Position numbers and translations under genes: made by a program. DNA of 64,000 nt from Archangium gephyra (GTDB lineage: Bacteria; Myxococcota; Myxococcia; Myxococcales; Myxococcaceae), in NCBI GenBank assembly GCA_003243425.1, contig QFQP01000035.1, positions 12,652 through 76,651 on the forward strand. Reading direction: 5' to 3'. The number at the start of each line of letters is the position of its first letter. Positions within the stretch are counted from its first letter, which is position 1. The notes under the pieces are model-generated. The model worked only from the letters and a program-made list of their open reading frames with translations, was not told the origin of the DNA and made no database searches. Positions 43,800 through 51,823 of this stretch are shown here, piece after piece.

Positions 43800-43841
43800 C
43801 ACTGAGGCGCTTGTAATGCCGTCGTGCTTGGGTGCCATTCC

Positions 43842-44927
43842 ATGGATCTGTTCCGCGACTGCGCGAGTCTGTTCATCGTCGGCTTCCCCGGAACCTCGCC
43901 GGACGCGGAGGTGAAGCGGCTCATCGACGACGGCGTGGGTGGCGTCATTCTCTTCAAGCGCAACGTGGAGTCGCCCGCGCAGGTCGCCGCGCTCGTGCGT
44001 GAATTGAAGACGTACGCGAAGCGGCCGCTGCTCGCGTCGGTCGATCAAGAAGGCGGTCGCGTCGCGCGGCTGCGAGGTGCGCCGTTCACTGCCTTGCCGC
44101 CCATGCGTCAGCTCGGGCTCACCGGTGACGCGGCGCTCGTCGAACGCGCGGGCCGATTGCTCGCCTTCGAGTGCCGCGCCATGGGCTTCGACGTCGACTT
44201 CGCGCCCGTCGTCGACGTGGACACCAACCCCGCGAACCCCGTCATCGGAGATCGCTCGTTTCATCGCGACGCGAAAGAGGTCGCGCGCCTCGGCGTGGCG
44301 TTGTCGCGGGGGCTCGAAGCCGGTGGCGTGGCCTCGTGCGCGAAACACTTTCCCGGTCACGGCGACACGTCTCAAGACTCACACCACCAGCTCCCGTCAC
44401 TCCCGCACGGCATGGACCGGCTGCGTGACGTCGAGCTGCTCCCCTTCGCCGCGTACGCGAAGGCCGGCCTCGCCTCGGTGATGACCGCGCACGTCATCTT
44501 CGACGCGCTCGACCCCGGCGTGCCCGCCACCATGAGCGAGCCGGTGATGCAGGGGCTCTTGCGTCGTGAGCTCGGCTTCGAAGGCGTGGTGGTGAGCGAC
44601 GACCTCGAGATGAAGGCCATCAGCGAACACTTCTCGGTGGAGCGCGCGGTCGTCGACGGCGTGAAGGCCGGCGTCGACGCCTTCCTCGTGTGCCACCGCC
44701 ACGACGTGCAGCGCCGCGCCATTCAAGCGCTGGTGAAGGCCGTCGAGTCCGGTGAAGTCGCGCGCGCCCGTCTCGACGAAGCGCGAAGCCGCGTGGCTGC
44801 CCTGGTGCAGCGCTTCGTGCACGGTCCGGAAGATCTGCTGTCCACCCTCGGCTCGCCCGAACACGAGGCGCTGCGAACCGGTCTTTCTGTCGACACCTTC
44901 GCAGGCCGCGACCCGACGGAGGTCTGA
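43842..44927 (+). CDS. nagZ: Beta-N-acetylhexosaminidase NagZ (GH3)
   Basis: This 361-residue GH3 enzyme removes N-acetylglucosamine from anhydro-muropeptides in peptidoglycan recycling. Motifs are LLASVDQEGGRVARL, FDVDFAPVVDVDTNPANPVIG, AKHFPGHGDTSQDSHH (conserved KHFPGHG with the catalytic His) and VVVSDDLEMKAI (nucleophile Asp). It is cytoplasmic, with no signal peptide. A GTG at 43824 is possible, but the ATG at 43842 is preferred. It lies immediately upstream of the sigma-54 activator (17 bases). Confidence 0.96.
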   Translation: MDLFRDCASLFIVGFPGTSPDAEVKRLIDDGVGGVILFKRNVESPAQVAALVRELKTYAKRPLLASVDQEGGRVARLRGAPFTALPPMRQLGLTGDAALVERAGRLLAFECRAMGFDVDFAPVVDVDTNPANPVIGDRSFHRDAKEVARLGVALSRGLEAGGVASCAKHFPGHGDTSQDSHHQLPSLPHGMDRLRDVELLPFAAYAKAGLASVMTAHVIFDALDPGVPATMSEPVMQGLLRRELGFEGVVVSDDLEMKAISEHFSVERAVVDGVKAGVDAFLVCHRHDVQRRAIQALVKAVESGEVARARLDEARSRVAALVQRFVHGPEDLLSTLGSPEHEALRTGLSVDTFAGRDPTEV

Positions 44928-44944
44928 CGCTACGCTGCGCGGGC

Positions 44945-45886
44945 ATGCGCGCGCCAAAAAGTGGACAGAATGTCGTCGATGTCGAGCCGCTCTTTGTCTC
45001 GAACGCGATGAAACGTCTGCTTTCGCAGGTCGACCGCGTCGCCAATAAAGACGTAACAGTCATGTTTCTGGGTGAAACCGGCACCGGCAAGGAAGTTCTG
45101 GCGCGGCATTGCCACGCCAACTCCAGGCGGCGCGCGGGGCCCTTCGTGCCGGTGAACTGCGCGGCGATCCCCGAAGCGTTGTTCGAGAGCGAGCTCTTCG
45201 GCCGCGAACGTGGCGCCTTCACCGGTGCGCACGCGCGCGCAGAAGGGAAGGTCGAGTCGGCCTCGGGCGGCACCTTGTTCCTCGACGAGCTGGCGGAGCT
45301 GCCGCTCGCGCTTCAACCCAAGCTGCTGCGTTTCCTCGAAACGCGCCGCTTCAGCCGCGTGGGTGGAACGGTGAAGTTGTCTGCCGATGTGCGACTCATC
45401 TGCGCGTCGGGCAAGTCACTCGAAGCCGAAGTGAAGGCGGGCCGTTTTCGCCCCGACCTCTATTACCGCGTGCAGGTCATCTCGCTCACGGTGCCGCCGT
45501 TGCGTGAGCGCACGGCCGACATCGAGCCGCTCATCGACGCGTTCCTCGCGCACTTCAGCCGCGTGCACGGCGTGGTGGCGCCGCGGTTGAGCCGCTCGTT
45601 GCGCGCGGCGCTGATCAGAGCCCAGTGGCCGGGAAACGTGCGCGAGCTGCGCAACCGGCTCGAATACCTGACGCTGATGTACGAGGGAGAACGACTCTCG
45701 CGCGACGCGCTGCCGCCGCTGGCCGCCGCGGCCGTCGAAGTGCTCACACTGCCACTCGACCTCACGCTCGCCGAGATGCAGGACCGCATCATCGACGCGG
45801 TGCTCGCCAGCGAGTCGGGCAACCGCACGCGCGCTTCGAAGCGGCTCGGCGTCAGCGCACGCACCCTCGCGCGCCGGGGCAGGTAA
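44945..45886 (+). CDS. Sigma-54-dependent transcriptional activator (AAA+, Fis-type HTH), no receiver domain
   Basis: This 313-residue enhancer-binding protein lacks an N-terminal sensory domain; the AAA+ core begins almost at once. Walker A is GETGTGKEV, the sigma-54-contacting loop is GAFTGA (exact), and Walker B is GGTLFLDEL. Further motifs are the sensor I and RFRPDLYYR region and the LRERTADIEPL segment. The C-terminus ends with a Fis-like helix-turn-helix (SGNRTRASKRLGVSARTLARRGR). It would activate sigma-54 promoters, with no obvious signal input except possible partner proteins. It precedes the roadblock/DUF4388-like cluster by 45 bases. Confidence 0.92.
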   Translation: MRAPKSGQNVVDVEPLFVSNAMKRLLSQVDRVANKDVTVMFLGETGTGKEVLARHCHANSRRRAGPFVPVNCAAIPEALFESELFGRERGAFTGAHARAEGKVESASGGTLFLDELAELPLALQPKLLRFLETRRFSRVGGTVKLSADVRLICASGKSLEAEVKAGRFRPDLYYRVQVISLTVPPLRERTADIEPLIDAFLAHFSRVHGVVAPRLSRSLRAALIRAQWPGNVRELRNRLEYLTLMYEGERLSRDALPPLAAAAVEVLTLPLDLTLAEMQDRIIDAVLASESGNRTRASKRLGVSARTLARRGR

Positions 45887-45931
45887 TTCCCGAGAGTCCG
45901 GTATGACTCTTGCTGTCGTTGCGCGTTCGTC

Positions 45932-46219
45932 ATGCAGCGACTGCTCGGAACGCTTCCGAACGTCATAAGCGCAGTGTGGTTGGTGGCCGTCGACGGCCGC
46001 TGGACGGCCATCGAGTCGTTCGGCGGCTTCGACGTGAACTGGGCGTTGTCGGTGCTCGGCAAGGCGGAGCACCTCGAGCTGGTGACGAGCACCGCAGACG
46101 CCCTGCACGTGGTGGTGGCCGACCGCCGTCGCGCGTTGCTCCTCGGGCGTCCCCGCGATGCAGACGTGAGCGCAGCGCTCGCGCACGCACGCGGCGTGGT
46201 GCGCACGGAGGTCTCGTGA
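45932..46219 (+). CDS. Small roadblock/LC7-like protein
   Basis: This 95-residue protein has a compact alpha/beta fold suggested by alternating segments (VISAVWLVAVDGRWTAIESFGGF, then LHVVVADRRRALLLG). It resembles roadblock/LC7 proteins, dimeric adaptors that often regulate small GTPases such as MglA. The assignment is from pattern only. Its stop overlaps the next GTG (GTGA), so the two are coupled. Confidence 0.5.
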   Translation: MQRLLGTLPNVISAVWLVAVDGRWTAIESFGGFDVNWALSVLGKAEHLELVTSTADALHVVVADRRRALLLGRPRDADVSAALAHARGVVRTEVS

Positions 46220-47016
46220 CCGTCATGCTGCGCACGCCGCTGACGTCACCGCTCGCGGGCGAGCGCTTTCATCGGCTCGCCACCGCCCTGGCGGGCGTGG
46301 AAGCGCAGACCGCGATGTTGCGCGTGCACGGCGAAGACGGCGTGGGCGGCGTGTTCGTCGACGAGGGCCGCATCGCGTGGGCGGTGGCGCCAGGCACGAG
46401 CCGCTTCGTCGCAGATCGCCTCGTGAGCGCAGGCGTGGATCGGCAGATCATCCGCGAGCTGGTCGATGAAGGCCGCCGCACCGGCGTGCCGCTCGGGCAG
46501 ATCGTGGTCTCGCGCGGCCTGATGTCTGCGGGTGCGTTCGCCGAGCTGCTCTTCGAGCACACCGTGTTCTCGCTCGGGCTGATGACCTCACAGCGGCTCG
46601 GCGCCACCGAGCGCCTCGGGCGCATCGGGGGCTCCTTCGCCAACGCCTTCACCTTTCCCATGGTCTCGTTGCTCGCCGAGAGCGTGCGGCGTCGCACCGG
46701 CGCCATCGCGGTGGTCGACGCGTTGCCCGAGACGCCGTTGATGGCCGTCGAGGTCTCGGTCGTCGATGGCTACCCGTTACCGGTGCGCGTGTTGAGCGAC
46801 CGTGAGCCGCGCCTCTCGGAGTTGCTCCAGCTCGCGACCGAAGCGCAGGGCGTGGTGGCGATGTTGGGCGCGGGCACCGCGAGCTTCCGCCGCCGCGGGC
46901 GTTGCTGGTCCGTCGCGGGAGATGCGTCGTCGTTCGTCGTCAGTGAAGGCCGTTCGCCGCTCAGCTTCGCGTGGATGCTGGGCGCGCACGGAAGGCAGAG
47001 CAGGTCACCGTCGTAG
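46216..47016 (+). CDS. DUF4388-like (PatA/CheY-adjacent) regulatory protein
   Basis: This 266-residue protein starts at GTG 46216 (GGAGG four bases upstream, GTGA overlap). The middle part carries FVDEGRIAWAVAPG, RQIIRELVDEGRRTGVPLGQIVVSRGLMS and ELLFEHTVFSLG, a layout typical of DUF4388/PATAN-like domains fused in bacterial signalling proteins. No kinase or DNA-binding motif is seen. Context with a sigma-54 activator and two roadblock-type proteins suggests a signalling role, possibly linked to motility or polarity. That is inference. Confidence 0.6.
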   Translation: MTVMLRTPLTSPLAGERFHRLATALAGVEAQTAMLRVHGEDGVGGVFVDEGRIAWAVAPGTSRFVADRLVSAGVDRQIIRELVDEGRRTGVPLGQIVVSRGLMSAGAFAELLFEHTVFSLGLMTSQRLGATERLGRIGGSFANAFTFPMVSLLAESVRRRTGAIAVVDALPETPLMAVEVSVVDGYPLPVRVLSDREPRLSELLQLATEAQGVVAMLGAGTASFRRRGRCWSVAGDASSFVVSEGRSPLSFAWMLGAHGRQSRSPS

Positions 47017-47052
47017 CCGTAGGTCCCCACAACCAGAGGGCAGTTCAACACC

Positions 47053-47418
47053 ATGAGCACCATCAAGCAGTCGTTGGAAGAGTTGATGAAGATTGAAGGC
47101 GCGTTGGGCGCGTGCGTCGTCGATTACAAGAGCGGTCTCGCGCTCGGATCGATCGGCGGCGGTCAGGCGCTGAACATCGAAGTGGCGGCCGCCGGGAACT
47201 CCGAGGTCATCCGCTCGAAGATGAAGGTGATGAGCCAGCTGGGCATCAACGAGAAGATCGAAGACATGCTGATCAGCTTGAGCGGCCAGTACCACATCGT
47301 TCGGCCGCTCTCGAACCACGGCAACCTCTTCATCTACATGGCGTTGAACCGCGCGACCTCGAACCTCGCGCTCGCCCGCTTCAAGATTCAGGAAGTCGAA
47401 GGCGCGTTGAAGGTCTGA
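47053..47418 (+). CDS. Roadblock/LC7 domain protein
   Basis: This 121-residue protein is a single roadblock domain: LEELMKIEGALGACVVDYKSGLALGSIGG, then AAAGNSEVIRSKMKVM and GQYHIVRPLSNHGNLFIYMALNR (read in parts). It resembles MglB-type GTPase-activating partners, but no MglA-like GTPase lies in the window. It is 36 bases after the DUF4388-like gene on the same strand and probably belongs to the same operon. Its stop abuts the convergent gene at 47419. Confidence 0.85.
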   Translation: MSTIKQSLEELMKIEGALGACVVDYKSGLALGSIGGGQALNIEVAAAGNSEVIRSKMKVMSQLGINEKIEDMLISLSGQYHIVRPLSNHGNLFIYMALNRATSNLALARFKIQEVEGALKV

Positions 47419-47874
47419 TCAGTTCGACGGTTCCCGTCGGGGGCCGTCGAGTTGCTCCAGCAGCGCACGCGCATCACGGCGGAGCTCGTCGGCGATGCGC
47501 GTGTCCTTGGTCACTTCGATGGCCAGCGCGCGCGCCTCGGCCACGGTGAGCGGGTTGGCGAGCAGCAACCACGCACGCGAGAGCTGCAGCACGCGGAGCT
47601 CGCTGAGCAGGTCGCGATGTTCCACCGCCCCACGCTGCCACTGCCAACGCACGGCCACGTCGAGCTGATGCGCGGCGGCCTGCGCCTGGGTGACGAACAC
47701 GCCGCGCGTGAGCGTCGCCCGCGTGGCCTGAATCAGCGGCGTGACCTCGTCGACCTCGAGAATGGCGCGGGCCCACGCTTCGTGGAGCGCGCGCAGCTGC
47801 ATGACGACGTGCCCGCGAACGCCATGACCCAATTCGCGCTCGAGCTGCGCGCGCCTGGCTTCGAAGTCGCTCAT
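47419..47874 (-). CDS. Hypothetical helical protein
   Basis: This 151-residue protein is Arg/Ala/Leu-rich and almost wholly alpha-helical, with no signal, membrane segment or known family. A conserved-looking stretch is LTRGVFVTQAQAAAHQLDVAVRWQWQRG. It is convergent with the roadblock gene and follows the lipoprotein gene at 47876 on the same strand with one intervening base. Confidence 0.6.
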   Translation of the reverse strand: MSDFEARRAQLERELGHGVRGHVVMQLRALHEAWARAILEVDEVTPLIQATRATLTRGVFVTQAQAAAHQLDVAVRWQWQRGAVEHRDLLSELRVLQLSRAWLLLANPLTVAEARALAIEVTKDTRIADELRRDARALLEQLDGPRREPSN

Positions 47875-47875
47875 C

Positions 47876-48595
47876 TCACCCGTCCAGTATGGGGCAGTGA
47901 ATCGCCGTGAACTGGCCCGACACCACGCCGCCGTCGAGCGAGGCGTTCAACGTGAACGACACCTCGTCGCGCGGCCGCACGTCGACGGAGCTCGACGCCG
48001 TCTCGGTGAAGCGGACGAGCGGCTCGTTGGTGAGGGTGCCGTCGAAGTCGAACAGCGTGACGCGCAGGCCCGCGTCGTAGCTGGAGCCACCGTCGGGGTT
48101 GAGGTTCGAGATGATCAACGTGCGTGACGACGTGGTGCTCTGAACCGGGCAGCCCTCGGGCGCCTGACCGAAGTACGCCTCGACGTAGATGCGGCCGTCG
48201 GCCTCTACGCCGTGGTACGCGCGGTCGAAGCCGCCGGAGTTTCCGTTGAGCGTCAGCACCAGGGTGTTGATGCCGGCGTCGGTGATGACGCCCGTGCCGC
48301 CGCCGGTCGCCGTGCCACCGCCCGTTTCGCCACCGCCGGTTGCGGAGCCGCCACCCGTGGCGCTGCCACCACCGGTGCCCCCTTCGACACACGCGCCGAG
48401 CACGCAGGTGGCATTCACGCTGCACATCTTGCAAGCGTTGCCGTCGATGCCGCACACGCTCTGCACGCTGCCGCTCAAGCAGGCGCCGTCGTTGTCGCAG
48501 CAGCCGGGACAATTCGACGCCGAGCAGTCCACCTTCATCGGGCTGCAGCCGACGATCGACAGGCTCAGCAACACCCACATCCACTTCGTCTTCAT
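47876..48595 (-). CDS. Cys-rich lipoprotein with TATGGG-type linker
   Basis: From ATG 48595 it is 239 residues with a lipoprotein signal (WMWVLLSLSIVGC). A Cys-rich N-terminal module follows (CSASNCPGCCDNDGACLSG, then CKMCSVNATCVLGACVEGG). After it comes a Gly/Thr/Ser linker of TATGGG-type repeats resembling that of the RCC1 lipoprotein at 16396. A C-terminal beta-rich domain completes it (TLVLTLNGNSGGFDRAY, LRVTLFDFDGTL). It is probably surface-exposed, and its ligand is unknown. It is divergent from the lipoprotein at 48652. Confidence 0.72.
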   Translation of the reverse strand: MKTKWMWVLLSLSIVGCSPMKVDCSASNCPGCCDNDGACLSGSVQSVCGIDGNACKMCSVNATCVLGACVEGGTGGGSATGGGSATGGGETGGGTATGGGTGVITDAGINTLVLTLNGNSGGFDRAYHGVEADGRIYVEAYFGQAPEGCPVQSTTSSRTLIISNLNPDGGSSYDAGLRVTLFDFDGTLTNEPLVRFTETASSSVDVRPRDEVSFTLNASLDGGVVSGQFTAIHCPILDG

Positions 48596-48651
48596 GCGCG
48601 ATGTTCTACTCAACGCCCGCACGTTTCAGCCCCTCGCTTCGTCTTCTCTTC

Positions 48652-49152
48652 ATGCGCCTCGCTCTCTGGGTGGTTGTGGTGACGTCTTTCCTCTCTTGCA
48701 GCAAGACGGCGACCCCCGCCGCCTTGAGCGAGTTTCAGATGCCGGTCGGCACTTCGAAGTTCGCCGCCTGCGTCGCCGAGAACGAAGGCAAACGCTTCGA
48801 GCTCAGCGGCACGTTGGTGATGAACGGCGACGTGCACGTGGGTGACGGGAAGTTGACCCTCGCGCTCTACGAGCACGCGAACGACGGGAAGGGCGGCGGC
48901 GCGTACACGTACGTCGAGTTGAAGGACGGCAAGCACGTCGCCTTCGACCTGACGAACGTGAAGACGAAGGCCGCCGGCTTTCGACGCGAAGAGCGCCGCG
49001 GCTCCATCGAGGGCGTCACGCTGCACACCACGTCGGGGCCGGCATCACTCGACGACCCGCTGAAGGTGGTCGTCGAGGTCGTGGTGCAGCGCACGTTTCA
49101 GCAGGAGGAGATCTTCGGTTGCACGCTCGAGGTCATCGAGCTGCGGAAGTAG
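48652..49152 (+). CDS. Small lipoprotein of unknown function
   Basis: This 166-residue protein has a lipoprotein signal (LALWVVVVTSFLSC) and a mature beta-rich domain (FELSGTLVMNGDVHVGDGKLTLALYEH, then GEVTLHTTSGP-like strands). No known family is recognised. It is divergent from the Cys-rich lipoprotein, with a 56-base intergenic region. It lies just before the convergent livF gene. Confidence 0.65.
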   Translation: MRLALWVVVVTSFLSCSKTATPAALSEFQMPVGTSKFAACVAENEGKRFELSGTLVMNGDVHVGDGKLTLALYEHANDGKGGGAYTYVELKDGKHVAFDLTNVKTKAAGFRREERRGSIEGVTLHTTSGPASLDDPLKVVVEVVVQRTFQQEEIFGCTLEVIELRK

Positions 49153-49173
49153 GCGGCCGCGCGCACGAAGCGC

Positions 49174-49923
49174 CTACTCGCCCAGGTACGCGTGACGGAT
49201 CTCCGCACTGGCGAGCAGCTCCTTGCCCGTGCCCTCCATCACCAGCTCACCGGTCTCGAGCACGTACGCCCACTGCGCCAGGCCGAGCGCCAGGTGCGCG
49301 TTCTGCTCGACCAGCAACACCGACATTCCCTCGGCGTTCACGTCGCGGAGGATCTTGAAGATGGTCTGCGTGACCTGCGGCGCCAGCCCGAGCGACGGCT
49401 CGTCGAGCAGCAGCAACGTCGGCCGCGACATCAACGCGCGCGCGATGGCCAGCATCTGCTGCTCACCGCCCGACAACGTGCCCGCCAGCTGCGCGCGTCG
49501 TTCTTCGAGCCGCGGGAAGTAGCCGAAGCTCTTCTTCAAGTCGGCGGCGATGCCGTCCTTGTCGCGACGCAGGTACGCGCCGAGATCGAGGTTCTCCTGC
49601 ACCGACAGGTTCGGGAAGATTCCGCGACCTTCGGGCGCATGCGCGAGCCCGCGCGGCACCATCTGGTTCGACTTGAGCCCGCCCACGCTCTCGCCCTTGA
49701 GGGTGATGACGCCCGCCGCCGGCTTCACCATTCCCGAAATCGCGCGCAGGGTGCTCGTCTTGCCGGCGCCGTTCGCGCCGATGAGCGCGACCGCATCACC
49801 TTTGCCCACCGACAACGAGATGCCCTTGAGCGCCTTGATGGCGCCGTAGTTCACCTCGAGGTCCTTCACGTCGAGCCACGGTTCGCGCGGCGCACGGGCA
49901 CCGAGCCGTTTGATCTCAGACAT
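49174..49923 (-). CDS. livF: Branched-chain amino-acid ABC transporter ATP-binding protein LivF
   Basis: This 249-residue ABC ATPase has a Walker A (GANGAGKTS), a signature (LSGGEQQMLAIARAL) and Walker B (LLLLDEPSLGLAP). The family-specific region FPNLSVQENLDLGAY identifies it as LivF. It is membrane-associated and pairs with LivG to drive the LivHM permease. The ATG at 49923 overlaps livG by eight bases. It is the last gene of livM-livG-livF; livH and the binding protein are 38 kb away. Confidence 0.94.
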   Translation of the reverse strand: MSEIKRLGARAPREPWLDVKDLEVNYGAIKALKGISLSVGKGDAVALIGANGAGKTSTLRAISGMVKPAAGVITLKGESVGGLKSNQMVPRGLAHAPEGRGIFPNLSVQENLDLGAYLRRDKDGIAADLKKSFGYFPRLEERRAQLAGTLSGGEQQMLAIARALMSRPTLLLLDEPSLGLAPQVTQTIFKILRDVNAEGMSVLLVEQNAHLALGLAQWAYVLETGELVMEGTGKELLASAEIRHAYLGE

Positions 49924-50758
49924 CGGCCGGCGCCTCTCCGAGGTAGGCCTCGATGACCTTCTTGTCGGCGCGCACGGTGGCCGGCTCACCGGCGGCGATC
50001 GTCTCGCCGTGGTCGAGCACCGTGAGGTGCTCGCAGATGCCCATCACCAGCTTCATGTCGTGCTCGATGACCAGAATGCCCAGCTCGAAGCGCTGCCGCA
50101 GCTCGCGGATCAGCACCATCAGGTCGGCCTTCTCGCGCGTGTTCATGCCCGCGGCCGGCTCGTCGAGCAGCAGCACCTTCGGCTTCGTACCCAGCGCGCG
50201 CGCGATCTCGAGCCGGCGCTGCTCGCCGTACGGCAGGTTCCTGGCCTGCTCGTCGACGCGGTGTGAGAGCCCCATCACGTTGAGCAACTCACGCGCGCGC
50301 TGCTCGATGCCCGCTTCTTCGTCGAGGAAGCGCGTGGTCTTCAGCAGCGCGCGCCACCAGTCGCGGTAGTTGTCGATGGCCAGCAGCACCCGGCCCGGAC
50401 CCATCGGCCTCGCGTTCGGAAACCACGGGCGTCGTTCGGCCTGCACCGCGACGCGCACGTTGTCGAGAACGCTCAGCTCCTTGAAGAGCCGGATGTTCTG
50501 GAACGTGCGCGCCAGCCCGAGCCGGTTGATCTGGTGCGGCCGTTTGCCGTTGATGCGCTCACCCGAGACCAGCACGTCGCCTTCGGTGGGCAGATACACG
50601 CCGGTCAGCACGTTGAACGCGGTGGTCTTGCCCGCGCCATTGGGGCCGATGAGCCCCTTGAGGTCGCCCTTGCGGATCTCGAGGTTGAAGTCGGTCAACG
50701 CCTTCAGCCCACCGAACTGAATCGAGACCTTCGAGGCCTTCAGCAACGGCTCGCTCAC
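49916..50758 (-). CDS. livG: Branched-chain amino-acid ABC transporter ATP-binding protein LivG
   Basis: This 280-residue ATPase is of the LivG type: Walker A (GPNGAGKTT), GLARTFQNIRLFKELSVLDNV, signature LPYGEQRRLEIARAL, Walker B (VLLLDEPAAGMN) and the LivG-specific inserted helical region around residues 110-160. The GTG at 50758 overlaps the livM stop (GTGA). It works with LivF and the permeases LivH/LivM. Confidence 0.94.
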   Translation of the reverse strand: MSEPLLKASKVSIQFGGLKALTDFNLEIRKGDLKGLIGPNGAGKTTAFNVLTGVYLPTEGDVLVSGERINGKRPHQINRLGLARTFQNIRLFKELSVLDNVRVAVQAERRPWFPNARPMGPGRVLLAIDNYRDWWRALLKTTRFLDEEAGIEQRARELLNVMGLSHRVDEQARNLPYGEQRRLEIARALGTKPKVLLLDEPAAGMNTREKADLMVLIRELRQRFELGILVIEHDMKLVMGICEHLTVLDHGETIAAGEPATVRADKKVIEAYLGEAPADV

Positions 50759-51759
50759 GTCGAAGCGCCTCGCTTCTTCTTGAACCAGTCCCACGCCTCG
50801 TGCGTGCCGAACAACCCCTGCGGCCGCGTCAGCATCATCACCACCAGCAGCAGCCCGAAGATGGGTTTGCGCAGCTGGTCGATGCTCTGCGACAGGCTCG
50901 CGTTGTCACCGCCGAAGGCGAGGAACATGGCGCGCATGCCTTCGGGCAGCAGCGTCAGCACGACGGCCGCGACGACCGCGCCGGTGGTGCTGCCCAGACC
51001 GCCGGCGACGATCATCACCACCACTTCCATCGACTTCACGAACGAGAACGAATCACCCGGCGTGATGATGCTCTGGAAGTGCGCGAAGAGCCCGCCCGCG
51101 ACCCCGGCGAAGAAGCTCGAGACCACGAAGGCGCGCACCTTGTAGCCGGTGGTGTCGACGCCCATCGCTTCGGCGGCGACCTCGTCTTCACGAATCGCGA
51201 TGAGGTTGCGGCCGTGCGGCGAGTCGAGCAGCCGCTTGGCGAACAGCACCACGATGAACACCGCGAACCACACCGCGAAGAACGTCGTGTGCTGCGGCGT
51301 GTTCGACAGCCCCAGCGCGCCGCCGAGCGACCCGGTGTTGCGCACCACCACCAGAATGATCTCTCCGAAGCCCAGCGTGACGATGGCCAGGTAGTCACCG
51401 CGCAGCCGGAGGCTCGGCAGGCCGACGACGAAGCCGAAGAGCCCCGCGAGCGAACCGCCAGCCAACAGCGCGATGACGAAGAAGAGCTGATTGCCGACGC
51501 CTTCGGGCAACGCGCTGATGCGGTACTCGTTGAGCGCCTGCGAGACGATGGCCGACGCATACGCGCCCACCGCCATGAAGCCGGCGTGGCCGATGCTGAA
51601 CTGACCGGTGATGCCGTTGATGACGTTGAGGCTGACCGCCAGCACCACGTTCACGCCCACCAGCAACGCGAGGTACACGAAGTACTCGCTGCCCGCGGTG
51701 ACGAACTGGAGCAGCGCGAGCACGGCAATCGCGATGAGGATGGGAGCGAGTGACTTCAC
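50755..51759 (-). CDS. livM: Branched-chain amino-acid ABC transporter permease LivM
   Basis: This 334-residue permease of about eight or nine helices has LivM features: LLVGVNVVLAVSLNVINGITGQFSIGHAGFM (read in parts) and the EAA-like loop MGVDTTGYKVRAFVVSSFFAGVAGGLF. The C-terminus MLTRPQGLFG is also conserved. The start is uncertain: GTG 51759 or a longer version up to 51801. It is the first gene of livMGF, directly downstream of purL on the same strand. Confidence 0.94.
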   Translation of the reverse strand: MKSLAPILIAIAVLALLQFVTAGSEYFVYLALLVGVNVVLAVSLNVINGITGQFSIGHAGFMAVGAYASAIVSQALNEYRISALPEGVGNQLFFVIALLAGGSLAGLFGFVVGLPSLRLRGDYLAIVTLGFGEIILVVVRNTGSLGGALGLSNTPQHTTFFAVWFAVFIVVLFAKRLLDSPHGRNLIAIREDEVAAEAMGVDTTGYKVRAFVVSSFFAGVAGGLFAHFQSIITPGDSFSFVKSMEVVVMIVAGGLGSTTGAVVAAVVLTLLPEGMRAMFLAFGGDNASLSQSIDQLRKPIFGLLLVVMMLTRPQGLFGTHEAWDWFKKKRGAST

Positions 51760-51823
51760 GTTGGGGGCGCGAGTCCTACACCGCGAGGGGTGAGCGCTCA
51801 ACGAAGCGTTCGGCTGCGGGGTG

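Noticed and set aside
47423..47449. TCGACGG...CCGTCGA hairpin at the convergent junction
   Set aside because: No T run on either strand and it lies inside the coding end of the gene at 47419, so a terminator is not supported.
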